A stretch of 64,000 nt of DNA from Hydractinia symbiolongicarpus (lineage: Eukaryota > Cnidaria > Hydrozoa > Anthoathecata > Hydractiniidae). The translations under genes and the position numbers were made by a program. Where the stretch lies: the NCBI RefSeq assembly GCF_029227915.1, contig NC_079884.1, positions 29,576,001-29,640,000 of the forward strand, read 5' to 3'. This document shows positions 38,290 through 50,252 of this stretch, one piece after another. Under the pieces are notes generated by a model. It was not told the DNA's origin and made no database searches. It saw only the letters and a list, made by a program, of their open reading frames with translations. Every line of letters starts with the position of its first letter. Within the stretch, counting starts at the first letter, position 1.

Positions 38290-40317
38290 AATCGTTCGGG
38301 AAATCAGTTTACTCCCTGGGTACTTTCTTTATATACATTCAACTATACGGGCCAAGCCCGGGATTTACTGGAAATCGCGGGTTTTCGTTTGCCGGCGATT
38401 AAACTTCTTTTATTGAGCGTCTCATCAAAAATGAAAACAAGTTTGAAAACTACAAGTCTCATGCGTTTTAGTGGTGGAAAAATAATCTAAAAAATCTTTC
38501 GGGAAATGAGTTTACTCCCTGGGTACTTTCTTTGTATACATTCGACTACACGGGCCAAGCCCGGGATTTAGGGGAAATCGCTGGTTTTCGTTTGCCGGCG
38601 ATTAAACCTCTTTCATTAAGCGTCTCATCAAAAATGAAAACATTTTTGAAAACTACAAGTCTCATGCGTTTTATTGGTGAAAAAATAATTTAAAAAATCG
38701 TTCGGAAAATGAGTTTACTCCCTGGGTACTTTCTTTGTATACTTTTGACTATACGGGACTAGCCCGGGCTTTACGGGAAATCGCGGGTATTCGTTTGCCG
38801 GCGATTAAACCTCTTTCATTAAGCGTCTCATTAAAAAAGAAAACATTTTTGAAAACTACAAGTCTCATTCGTTCTAGTGGTGCAGAAATAATTTGAAAAA
38901 TCGTTCGGAAAATCAGTTTACTCCTTGGGTACTTTCTTTATATACATTCAACTATACGGGCCAAGCCCGGGATTTACGGGAAATCGCGGGTTTTCGTTTG
39001 CCGGCGATTAAACTTCTTTTATTGAGTGTCTCATCAAAAATGAAAACAAGTTTGAAAACTACAAGTCTCATGCGTTTTAGTGGTGGAAAAATAATCTAAA
39101 AAATCGTTCTGGAAATGAGTTTACTCACAGGGTACTTTCTTTGTATACATTCGACTACACGGGCCAAGCCCGGGATTTACGGGAAATCGCGGGTTTTCGT
39201 TTGCCGGCGATTAAACCTCTTTCATTAAGCGTCTCATCAAAAATGAAAACATTTTTTAATACTACAAGTCTCATGCATTTTAGTGGTGAAAAAAAATTTA
39301 AAAAATCATTCGGGAAATGAGTTTACTCCCTGGGTACTTTCTTTGTATACATTCGACTACACGGGCCAAGCCCGGGATTTACGGGAAATCGCGGGTTTTC
39401 GTTTGCCGGCGATTAAACTTCTTTTATACAGCGTCTCATCAAAAATGAAAACATTTTTAAAAAGTACAAGTCTCATGGGCTTTAGTGGTGAAATAATAAT
39501 TTAAAAAATCGTTCGGGAAATGAGTTTACACCCTGAGTACTTTCTTTGTATACATTCGACTACACGGGCAAAGTCCGGGATTTACGGAAAATCGCGGGTT
39601 TTCGTTTGCCGGCGATTAAACCTCTTTCATTAAGCGTCTCATTAAAAATGAAAACATTTTTGAAAACTACAAGTCTCGTGCGTTTTAGTGGTGGAAAAAT
39701 AATCTAAAAAATCGTTCTGGAAATGAGTTTACTCACAGGGTACTTTCTTTGTATACATTCGACTACACGGGCCAAGCCCGGGATTTACGGGAAATCGCGG
39801 GTTTTCGTTTGCCGGCGATTAAACCTCTTTCATTAAGCGTCTCATCAAAAATGAAAACATTTTTTAATACTACAAGTCTCATGCATTTTAGTGGTGAAAA
39901 AAAATTTAAAAAATCATTCGGGAAATGAGTTTTCTCCCTGGGTACTTTCTTTGTATACATTCGACTACACGGGCCAAGCCTGGGATTTACGGGAAATCGC
40001 GGGTTTTCGTTTGCCGGCGATTAAACTTCTTTTATACAGCGTCTCATCAAAAATGAAAACATTTTTAAAAACTACAAGTCTCATGGGCTTTAGTGGTGAA
40101 ATAATAATTTAAAAAATCGTTCGGGAAATGAGTTTACACCCTGGGTACTTTCTTTGTATACTTTTGACTATACGGGCCGAGTCCGGGATTTACGGGAAAT
40201 CGCAGATTTTCGTTTGCCGGCGATTAAACTTCTTTTATTCAGGGTCTCATCAAAAATGAAAACATTTTTGAAAACTACAAGTCTCATGCGTTTTAGTGGT
40301 GAAAAAATCATTTAAAA
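38290..40317 (+). repeat. Domain B entry: R-T-U-R-S-W-X series
   Basis: The first monomer has a domain A type E left half and an R right half (TTATTGAGCG, ACAAGTTTG). T, U, R, S, W and X/S chimeras follow. An S-W pair recurs at 608-610-bp spacing (S near 39.10 and 39.71 kb, W near 39.30 and 39.91 kb), a three-monomer step. Confidence 0.7.
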
Positions 40318-41536
40318 AATCGTTCGGGAAACGAGTTTACTCCCTGGGTACTTTCTTTGTATACTTTTGACTATACGGGCCGAGTCCGGGATTTACGGGA
40401 AATCGCTGGTTTTCGTATGCCGGCGATTAAACTTCTTTTATACAGCGTCTCATCTCAAAAATGAAAACATTTTTGAAAACTACAAGTCTCATGCGATTAA
40501 GTGGTGAAAAGATAATTTAAAAAATCGTTCTGGAAATAAGTTTACTCACAGGGTACTTTCTTTGTATACACTCGACTACACGGGACTAGCCCGGGCTTTA
40601 CGGGAAATCGCGGGTTTTCGTTTGCCGGCGATTAAACCTCTTTCATTAAGCGTCTCATTAAAAATGAAAACATTTTTGAAAACTACAAGTCTCATTCGTT
40701 CTAGTGGTGCAGAAATAATTTGAAAAATCCTTCGGAAAATCAGTTTACTCCTTGGGTACTTTCTTTATATACATTTAACTATACGGGCCAAGCCCGGGAT
40801 TTACGGGAAATCGCGGGTTTTCGTTTGCCGGCGATTAAACTTCCTTTATTCAGCGTCTCATCAAAAATGAAAACAAGTTTGAAAACTACAAGTCTCATGC
40901 GTTTTAGAGGTGGAAAAATAATCTAAAAAATCGTTCTGGAAATGAGTTTACTCACAGGGTACTTTCTTTGTATACATTCGACTACACGGGCCAAGTCCGG
41001 GATTTACGGGAAATCGCGGGTTTTCGTTTGCCGGCGATTAAACCTCTTTCATTAAGCGTCTCATCAAAAATGAAAACATTTTTGAAAACTACAAGTCTCA
41101 TGCGTTTTAGTGGTGAAAAAAAATTTAAAAAATCTTTCGGGAAATGAGTTTACTCCCTGGGTACTTTCTTTGTATACATTCGACTACACGGGCCAAGCCC
41201 GGGATTTAGGGGAAATCGCTGGTTTTCGTTTGCCGGCGATTAAACCTCTTTCATTAGGCGTATCATCAAAAATGAAAACATTTTTGAAAACTACAAGTCT
41301 CATGCGTTTTATTGGCGAAAAAATAATTTAAAAAATCGTTCGGAAAATGAGTTTACTCCCTGGGTACTTTCTTTGTATACATTTGACTATACGGGACTAG
41401 CCCGGGCTTTACGGGAAATCGCGGGTTTTTGTTTGCCGGCGATTAAACCTCTTTCATTAAGCGTCTCATTAAAAATGAAAACATTTTTGAAAACTACAAG
41501 TCTCATTCGTTCTAGTGGTGCAGAAATAATTTGAAA
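40318..41536 (+). repeat. 1.22-kb segment repeated at 42752-43970
   Basis: Six monomers. The leading one carries GTATGCCGGCG, TTATACAGCG, a 2-bp insertion giving CATCTCAAAAATG, and GCGATTAAGTGG. A second has CTGGAAATAAG and CACTCGACTACACGGGAC. The segment recurs at a constant 2,434-bp offset (12 monomers) at both ends. It then enters R-S-T-U monomers. Confidence 0.8.
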
Positions 41537-42345
41537 AATCGTTCGGAAACTCAGTTTACTCCTTGGGTACTTTCTTTATATACATTCAACTATACGGGCC
41601 AAGCCCGGGATTTACGGGAAATCGCGGGTTTTCGTTTGCCGGCGATTAAACTTCTTTTATTGAGCGTCTCATCAAAAATGAAAACAAGTTTGAAAACTAC
41701 AAGTCTCATGCGTTTTAGTGGTGGAAAATAATCTAAAAAATCGTTCTGGAAATGAGTTTACTCACAGGGTACTTTCTTTGTATACATTCGACTACACGGG
41801 CCAAGCCCGGGATTTACGGGAAATCGCGGGTATTCGTTTGCCGGCGATTAAATCTCTTTCATTAAGCGTCTCATTAAAAATGAAAACATTTTTGAAAACT
41901 ACAAGTCTCATTCGTTCTAGTGGTGCAGAAATAATTTGAAAAATCGTTCGGAAACTCAGTTTACTCCTTGGGTACTTTCTTTATATACATTCAACTATAC
42001 GGGCCAAGCCCGGGATTTACGGGAAATCGCGGGTTTTCGTTTGCCGGCGATTAAACTTCTTTTATTGAGCGTCTCATCAAAAATGAAAACAAGTTTGAAA
42101 ACTACAAGTCTCATGCGTTTTAGTGGTGGAAAATAATCTAAAAAATCGTTCTGGAAATGAGTTTACTCACAGGGTACTTTCTTTGTATACATTCGACTAC
42201 ACGGGCCAAGCCCGGGATTTACGGGAAATCGCGGGTATTCGTTTGCCGGCGATTAAATCTCTTTCATTAAGCGTCTCATCAAAAATGAAAACATTTTTGA
42301 AAACTACAAGTCTCATGCGTTTTAGTGGTGAAAAAAAATTTAAAA
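41537..42345 (+). repeat. R-S 2-mer tandem duplication (405 bp)
   Basis: R monomers at 41537 and 41942 both read CGGAAACTCAG, and each is followed by an S monomer with GGGTATTCG and AAATCTCTTTC. The first S has a U tail (CTCATTAAAAATG, GGTGCAGAAATAATTTG). That S/U chimera is the junction expected if the exchange skipped T and U. Confidence 0.8.
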
Positions 42346-42751
42346 AATCTTTCGGGAAATGAGTTTACTCCCTGGGTACTTTCTTTGTATACATTCGACT
42401 ACACGGGCCAAGCCCGGGATTTAGGGGAAATCGCCGGTTTTCGTTTGCCGGCGATTAAACCTCTTTCATTAAGCGTCTCATCAAAAATGAAAACATTTTT
42501 GAAAACTACAAGTCTCATGCGTTTTATTGGTGAAAAAATAATTTAAAAAATCGTTCGGAAAATGAGTTTACTCCCTGGGTACTTTCTTTGTATACTTTTG
42601 ACTATACGGGCCGAGTCCGGGATTTACGGGAAATCGCAGGTTTTCGTTTGCCGGCGATTAAACTTCTTTTATTCAGCGTCTCATCAAAAATGAAAACATT
42701 TTTGAAAACTACAAGTCTCATGCGTTTTAGTGGTGAAAAAATCATTTAAAA
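42346..42751 (+). repeat. T monomer and X monomer
   Basis: A T monomer with ATCGCCGG is followed by an X-like monomer (CGGAAAATGAG head, ATCGCAGG, AAAATCATTT). They lead into the second copy of the 1.22-kb segment. Confidence 0.65.
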
Positions 42752-43970
42752 AATCGTTCGGGAAACGAGTTTACTCCCTGGGTACTTTCTTTGTATACTT
42801 TTGACTATACGGGCCGAGTCCGGGATTTACGGGAAATCGCTGGTTTTCGTATGCCGGCGATTAAACTTCTTTTATACAGCGTCTCATCTCAAAAATGAAA
42901 ACATTTTTGAAAACTACAAGTCTCATGCGATTAAGTGGTGAAAAGATAATTTAAAAAATCGTTCTGGAAATAAGTTTACTCACAGGGTACTTTCTTTGTA
43001 CACACTCGACTACACGGGACTAGCCCGGGCTTTACGGGAAATCGCGGGTTTTCGTTTGCCGGCGATTAAACCTCTTTCATTAAGCGTCTCATTAAAAATG
43101 AAAACATTTTTGAAAACTACAAGTCTCATTCGTTCTAGTGGTGCAGAAATAATTTGAAAAATCCTTCGGAAAATCCGTTTACTCCTTGGGTACTTTCTTT
43201 ATATACATTCAACTATACGGGCCAAGCCCGGGATTTACGGGAAATCGCGGGTTTTCGTTTGCCGGCGATTAAACTTCTTTTATTCAGCGTCTCATCAAAA
43301 ATGAAAACAAGTTTGAAAACTACAAGTCTCATGCGTTTTAGTGGTGGAAAAATAATCTAAAAAATGGTTCTGGAAATGAGTTTACTCACAGGGTACTTTC
43401 TTTGTATACATTCGACTACACGGGCCAAGCCCGGGATTTACGGGAAATCGCGGGTTTTCGTTTGCCGGCGATTAAACCTCTTTCATTAAGCGTCTCATCA
43501 AAAATGAAAACATTTTTGAAAACTACAAGTCTCATGCGTTTTAGTGGTGAAAAAAAATTTAAAAAATCTTTCGGGAAATGAGTTTACTCCCTGGGTACTT
43601 TCTTTGTATACATTCGACTACACGGGCCAAGCCCGGGATTTAGGGGAAATCGCTGGTTTTCGTTTGCCGGCGATTAAACCTCTTTCATTAAGCGTATCAT
43701 CAAAAATGAAAACATTTTTGAAAACTACAAGTCTCATGCGTTTTATTGGCGAAAAAATAATTTAAAAAATCGTTCGGAAAATGAGTTTACTCCCTGGGTA
43801 CTTTCTTTGTATACATTTGACTATACGGGACTAGCCCGGGCTTTACGGGAAATCGCGGGTTTTTGTTTGCCGGCGATTAAACCTCTTTCATTAAGCGTCT
43901 CATTAAAAATGAAAACATTTTTGAAAACTACAAGTCTCATTCGTTCTAGTGGTGCAGAAATAATTTGAAA
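42752..43970 (+). repeat. 1.22-kb segment, second copy
   Basis: It matches 40318-41536 marker for marker: GTATGCCGGCG, CATCTCAAAAATG, GCGATTAAGTGG, CTGGAAATAAG and CCTTCGGAAAATC. Visible differences include GTACACACTCG here versus GTATACACTCG in the first copy. Confidence 0.8.
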
Positions 43971-45388
43971 AATCGTTCGGAAAATCAGTTTACTTCTTGG
44001 GTACTTTCTTTATATACATTCAACTATACGGGCTAAGCCCGGGATTTACGGGAAATCGCGGGTTTTCGTTTGCCGGCGATTAAACTTCTTTTATTCAGCG
44101 TCTCATCAAAAATGAAAACAAGTTTGAAAACTACAAGTCTCATGCGTTTTAGTGGTGGAAAAATAATCTAAAAAATGGTTCTGGAAATGAGTTTACTCAC
44201 AGGGTACTTTCTTTGTATACATTCGACTACACGGGCCAAGCCCGGGATTTACGGGAAATCGCGGGTTTTCGTTTGCCGGCGATTAAACCTCTTTCATTAA
44301 GCGTCTCATCAAAAATGAAAACATTTTTGAAAACTACAAGTCTCATGCGTTTTAGTGGTGAAAAAAAATTTAAAAAATCTTTCGGGAAATGAGTTTACTC
44401 CCTGGGTACTTTCTTTGTATACATTCGACTACACGGGCCAAGCCCGGGATTTAGGGGAAATCGCTGGTTTTCGTTTGCCGGCGATTAAACCTCTTTCATT
44501 AAGCGTATCATCAAAAATGAAAACATTTTTGAAAACTACAAGTCTCATGCGTTTTATTGGCGAAAAAATAATTTAAAAAATCGTTCGGAAAATGAGTTTA
44601 CTCCCTGGGTACTTTCTTTGTATACATTTGACTATACGGGACTAGCCCGGGCTTTACGGGAAATCGCGGGTTTTTGTTTGCCGGCGATTAAACCTCTTTC
44701 ATTAAGCGTCTCATTAAAAATGAAAACATTTTTGAAAACTACAAGTCTCATTCGTTCTAGTGGTGCAGAAATAATTTGAAAAATCGTTCGGAAAATCAGT
44801 TTACTTCTTGGGTACTTTCTTTATATACATTCAACTATACGGGCTAAGCCCGGGATTTACGGGAAATCGCGGGTTTTCGTTTGCCGGCGATTAAACTTCT
44901 TTTATTGAGCGTCTCATCAAAAATGAAAACAAGTTTGAAAACTACAAGTCTCATGCGTTTTAGTGGTGGAAAATAATCTAAAAAATCGTTCTGGAAATGA
45001 GTTTACTCACAGGGTACTTTCTTTGTATACATTCGACTACACGGGCCAAGCCCGGGATTTACGGGAAATCGCGGGTTTTCGTTTGCCGGCGATTAAACCT
45101 CTTTCATTAAGCGTCTCATCAAAAATGGAAACATTTTTGAAAACTACAAGTCTCATGCGTTTTAGTGGTGAAAAAAAATTTAAAAAATCTTTCGGGAAAT
45201 GAGTTTACTCCCTGGGTACTTTCTTTGTATACATTCGACTACACGGGACTAGCCCAGGCTTTACGGGAAATCGCGGGTTTTCGTTTGCCGGCGATTAAAC
45301 TTCTTTTATTCAGCGTCTCATCAAAAATGAAAACAAGTTTGAAAACTACAAGTCTCATGCGTTTTAGTGGTGGAAAAATAATCTAAAA
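43160..45388 (+). repeat. R-S-T-U 4-mer HOR (811 bp)
   Basis: Complete units start with R at 43160 and 43971 and a third begins at 44782, spacing 811 bp each time. Two neighbouring R monomers share TTTACTTCTTGGG and GGGCTAAGCC, and the T monomers share GCGTATCATC and TTTTATTGGCG, so the units are close copies. The third unit ends after R-S in the chimeric monomer at 45186-45388. The same order recurs across much of domain B, making this the clearest repeat unit of the array. Confidence 0.85.
45186..45388 (+). repeat. Three-part chimeric monomer T/U/R
   Basis: Its head is T (CTTTCGGGAAATGAG, CATTCGACTACACGGG), its centre is U (GACTAGCCCAGGCTTTAC), and its right half is R (CTTCTTTTATTCAGCG, ACAAGTTTG, GGTGGAAAAATAATC). 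One 203-bp monomer thus stands where three are expected in the R-S-T-U order. It is followed directly by S at 45389, giving a local S-to-S distance of 405 bp. Confidence 0.75.
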
Positions 45389-46419
45389 AATGGTTCTGGA
45401 AATGAGTTTACTCACAGGGTACTTTCTTTGTATACATTCGACTACACGGGCCAAGCCCGGGATTTACGGGAAATCGCGGGTTTTCATTTGCCGGCGATTA
45501 AACCTCTTTCATTAAGCGTCTCATCAAAAATGAAAACATTTTTGAAAACTACAAGTCTCATGCGTTTTAGTGGTGAAAAAAAATTTAAAAAATCTTTCGG
45601 GAAATGAGTTTACTCCCTGGGTACTTTCTTTGTATACATTCGACTACACGGGCCAAGCCCGGGATTTAGGGGAAATCGCTGGTTTTCGTTTGCCGGCGAT
45701 TAAACCTCTTTCATTAAGCGTATCATCAAAAATGAAAACATTTTTGAAAACTACAAGTCTCATGCGTTTTATTGGCGAAAAAATAATTTAAAAAATCGTT
45801 CGGAAAATGAGTTTACTCCCTGGGTACTTTCTTTGTATACATTTGACTATACGGGACTAGCCCGGGCTTTACGGGAAATCGCGGGTTTTTGTTTGCCGGC
45901 GATTAAACCTCTTTCATTAAGCGTCTCATTAAAAATGAAAACATTTTTGAAAACTACAAGTCTCATTCGTTCTAGTGGTGCAGAAATAATTTGAAAAATC
46001 GTTCGGAAAATCAGTTTACTTCTTGGGTACTTTCTTTATATACATTCAACTATACGGGCTAAGCCCGGGATTTACGGGAAATCGCGGGTTTTCGTTTGCC
46101 GGCGATTAAACTTCTTTTATTGAGCGTCTCATCAAAAATGAAAACAAGTTTGAAAACTACAAGTCTCATGCGTTTTAGTGGTGGAAAATAATCTAAAAAA
46201 TCGTTCTGGAAATGAGTTTACTCACAGGGTACTTTCTTTGTATACATTCGACTACACGGGCCAAGCCCGGGATTTACGGGAAATCGCGGGTTTTCGTTTG
46301 CCGGCGATTAAACCTCTTTCATTAAGCGTCTCATCAAAAATGGAAACATTTTTGAAAACTACAAGTCTCATGCGTTTTAGTGGTGAAAAAAAATTTAAAA
46401 AATCTTTCGGGAAATGAGT
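45389..46419 (+). repeat. R-S-T-U monomers resuming
   Basis: S (45389, head AATGGTTCTGG), T, U, R and S follow in order with the markers of the neighbouring 811-bp units, including GCGTATCATC, TTTTATTGGCG and GGGCTAAGCC. The next T starts near 46.40 kb and opens the 1,015-bp duplication. Confidence 0.75.
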
Positions 46420-48449
46420 TTACTCCCTGGGTACTTTCTTTGTATACATTCGACTACACGGGCCAAGCCCGGGATTTAGGGGAAATCGCCGGTTTTCGTT
46501 TGCCGGCGATTAAACCTCTTTCATTAAGCGTCTCATCAAAAATGAAAACATTTTTGAAAACTACAAGTCTCATGCGTTTTATTGGTGAAAAAATAATTTA
46601 AAAAATCGTTTGGAAAATGAGTTTACTCCCTGGGTACTTTCTTTGTATACTTTTGACTATACGGGACTAGCCCAGGCTTTACGGGAAATCGCGGGTTTTC
46701 GTTTGCCGGCGATTAAACCTCTTTCATTAAGCGTCTCATTAAAAATGAAAACATTTTTGAAAACTACAAGTCTCATTCGTTCTAGTGGTGGAGAAATAAT
46801 TTGAAAAATCGTTCGGAAAATCAGTTTACTCCTTGGGTACTTTCTTTATATATATTCAACTATACGGGCCAAGCCCGGGATTTACGGGAAATCGCGGGTT
46901 TTCGTTTGCCGGCGATTAAACTTCTTTTATTGCGCGTCTCATCAAAAATGAAAACAAGTTTGAAAACTACAAGTCTCATGCGTTTTAGTGGTGGAAAAAT
47001 AATCTAAAAAATCGTTCTGGAAATGAGTTTACTCACGGGGTACTTTCTTTGTACACATTCGACTACAAGGGCCAAGCCCGGGATTTACGGGAAATCGCGG
47101 GTTTTCGTTTGCTGGCGATTAAACCTCTTTCATTAAGCGTCTCATCAAAAATGAAAACATTTTTTAATACTACAAGTCTTATGCGTTTTAGTGGTGAAAA
47201 AATAATTTAAAAAATCGTTCGGAAAATGAGTTTACTCGCTGGGTACTTTCTTTGTATACTTTTGACTACACGGGCCAAGCCCGGGATTTACGGGAAATCG
47301 CGGGTTTTCGTTTGCCGGCGATTAAACCTCTTTCATTAAGCGTCTCATCAAAAATGAAAACATTTTTTAATACTACAAGTCTCATGCGATTAAGTGGTGA
47401 AAAGATAATTTAAAAAATCGTTCTGGAAATAAGTTTACTCCCTGGGTACTTTCTTTGTATACATTCGACTACACGGGCCAAGCCCGGGATTTAGGGGAAA
47501 TCGCCGGTTTTCGTTTGCCGGCGATTAAACCTCTTTCATTAAGCGTCTCATCAAAAATGAAAACATTTTTGAAAACTACAAGTCTCATGCGTTTTATTGG
47601 TGAAAAAATAATTTAAAAAATCGTTTGGAAAATGAGTTTACTCCCTGGGTACTTTCTTTGTATACTTTTGACTATACGGGACTAGCCCAGGCTTTACGGG
47701 AAATCGCGGGTTTTCGTTTGCCGGCGATTAAACCTCTTTCATTAAGCGTCTCATTAAAAATGAAAACATTTTTGAAAACTACAAGTCTCATTCGTTCTAG
47801 TGGTGGAGAAATAATTTGAAAAATCGTTCGGAAAATCAGTTTACTCCTTGGGTACTTTCTTTATATATATTCAACTATACGGGCCAAGCCCGGGATTTAC
47901 GGGAAATCGCGGGTTTTCGTTTGCCGGCGATTAAACTTCTTTTATTGCGCGTCTCATCAAAAATGAAAACAAGTTTGAAAACTACAAGTCTCATGCGTTT
48001 TAGTGGTGGAAAAATAATCTAAAAAATCGTTCTGGAAATGAGTTTACTCACGGGGTACTTTCTTTGTACACATTCGACTACAAGGGCCAAGCCCGGGATT
48101 TACGGGAAATCGCGGGTTTTCGTTTGCTGGCGATTAAACCTCTTTCATTAAGCGTCTCATCAAAAATGAAAACATTTTTTAATACTACAAGTCTTATGCG
48201 TTTTAGTGGTGAAAAAATAATTTAAAAAATCGTTCGGAAAATGAGTTTACTCGCTGGGTACTTTCTTTGTATACTTTTGACTACACGGGCCAAGCCCGGG
48301 ATTTACGGGAAATCGCGGGTTTTCGTTTGCCGGCGATTAAACCTCTTTCATTAAGCGTCTCATCAAAAATGAAAACATTTTTTAATACTACAAGTCTCAT
48401 GCGATTAAGTGGTGAAAAGATAATTTAAAAAATCGTTCTGGAAATAAGT
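46420..48449 (+). repeat. 1,015-bp (5-mer) near-perfect tandem duplication
   Basis: Two units at about 46420-47434 and 47435-48449 share every rare variant I checked: AATCGTTTGGAAAATG, GGTGGAGAAATAATTTG, TATATATATTC, TTGCGCGTC, CACGGGGTAC, GTACACATTCGACTACAAGGG, GTTTGCTGGCG, GTCTTATGCG, TACTCGCTGG and GCGATTAAGTGG. No mismatch was seen by eye. The join lies within TTTACTC in a monomer whose head is CTGGAAATAAG and whose body is T. The flanks then diverge (TCACAAGG after the second unit). It is very recent, or an assembly duplication. Confidence 0.85.
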
Positions 48450-49039
48450 TTACTCACAAGGTACTTTCTTTGTATACACTCGACTATACCGGACTAGCCC
48501 GGGCTTTACGGGAAATCGCGGGTTTTCCTTTGCCGGCGATTAAACCTCTTTCATTAAGCGTCTCATTAAAAATGAAAACATTTTTGAAAACTACAAGTCT
48601 CATTCGTTCTAGTGGTGCAGAAATAATTTGAAAAATCGTTCGGAAAATCAGTTTACTCCTTGGGTACTTTCTTTATATACATTCAACTATACGGGCCAAG
48701 CCCGGGATTTACGGGAAATCGCGGGTTTTCGTTTGCCGGCGATTAAACTTCTTTTATTCAGCGTCTCATCAAAAATGAAAACAAGTTTGAAAACTACAAG
48801 TCTCATGCGTTTTAGTGGTGGAAAAATAATCTAAAAAATCGTTCTGGAAATGAGTTTACTCACAGGGTACTTTCTTTGTATACATTCGACTACACGGGCC
48901 AAGCCCGGGATTTAGGGGAAATCGCTGGTTTTCGTTTGCCGGCGATTAAACCTCTTTCATTAAGCGTCTCATCAAAAATGAAAACATTTTTGAAAACTAC
49001 AAGTCTCATGCGTTTTATTGGCGAAAAAATAATTTAAAA
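48450..49039 (+). repeat. U-R-S/T monomers
   Basis: A U-like monomer with CACTCGACTATACCGG, an R monomer, and an S-headed monomer with a T body (TCACAGGG joined to GGGATTTAGGGG and ATCGCTGG) precede the next duplication. The last is another chimera. Confidence 0.65.
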
Positions 49040-50252
49040 AATCGTTCGGAAAATGAGTTTACTCCCTGGGTACTTTCTTTGTATACTTTTGACTATACGG
49101 GACTAGCCCGGGCTTTACGGGAAATCGCGGGTTTTTGTTTGCCGGCGATTAAACCTCTTTCATTAAGCGTCTCATTAAAAATGAAAACATTTTTGAAAAC
49201 TACAAGTCTCATTCGTTCTAGTGGTGCAGAAATAATTTGAAAAATCGTTCGGAAAATCAGTTTACTCCTTGGGTACTTTCTTTATATACATTCAACTATA
49301 CGGGCCAAGCCCGGGATTTACGGGAAAGCGCGGGTTTTCGTTTGCCGCGATTAAACTTCTTTTATTGAGCGTCTCATCAAAAATTAAAACAAGTTTGAAA
49401 ACTACAAGTCTCATGCGTTTTAGTGGTGGAAAATAATCTAAAAAATCGTTCTGGAAATGAGTTTACTCACAGGGTACTTTCTTTGTATACATTCGACTAC
49501 ACGGGCCAAGCCCGCGATTTACGGGAAACCGCGGGTTTTCGTTTGCCGGCGATTAAACCTCTTTCATTAAGCGTCTCATCAAAAATGAAAACATTTTTGA
49601 AAACTACAAGTCTCATGCGTTTTATTGGCGAAAAAATAATTTAAAAAATCGTTCGGAAAATGAGTTTACTCCCTGGGTACTTTCTTTGTATACTTTTGAC
49701 TATACGGGACTAGCCCGGGCTTTACGGGAAATCGCGGGTTTTTGTTTGCCGGCGATTAAACCTCTTTCATTAAGCGTCTCATTAAAAATGAAAACATTTT
49801 TGAAAACTACAAGTCTCATTCGTTCTAGTGGTGCAGAAATAATTTGAAAAATCGTTCGGAAAATCAGTTTACTCCTTGGGTACTTTCTTTATATACATTC
49901 AACTATACGGGCCAAGCCCGGGATTTACGGGAAAGCGCGGGTTTTCGTTTGCCGCGATTAAACTTCTTTTATTGAGCGTCTCATCAAAAATGAAAACAAG
50001 TTTGAAAACTACAAGTCTCATGCGTTTTAGTGGTGGAAAATAATCTAAAAAATCGTTCTGGAAATGAGTTTACTCACAGGGTACTTTCTTTGTATACATT
50101 CGACTACACGGGCCAAGCCCGCGATTTACGGGAAACCGCGGGTTTTCGTTTGCCGGCGATTAAACCTCTTTCATTAAGCGTCTCATCAAAAATGAAAACA
50201 TTTTTGAAAACTACAAGTCTCATGCGTTTTAGTGGTGAAAAAAAATTTAAAA
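49040..50252 (+). repeat. U-R-S 3-mer tandem duplication (607 bp)
   Basis: Units start at 49040 and 49647. Both R monomers carry AAAGCGCGGG and a 1-bp loss giving TTGCCGCGATT; both S monomers carry AAGCCCGCGATT and GAAACCGCGGG. One visible difference is AAATTAAAAC in the first versus AAATGAAAAC in the second. The two units end differently: T-like TTTTATTGGCG versus TTTTAGTGGTG. Confidence 0.85.
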
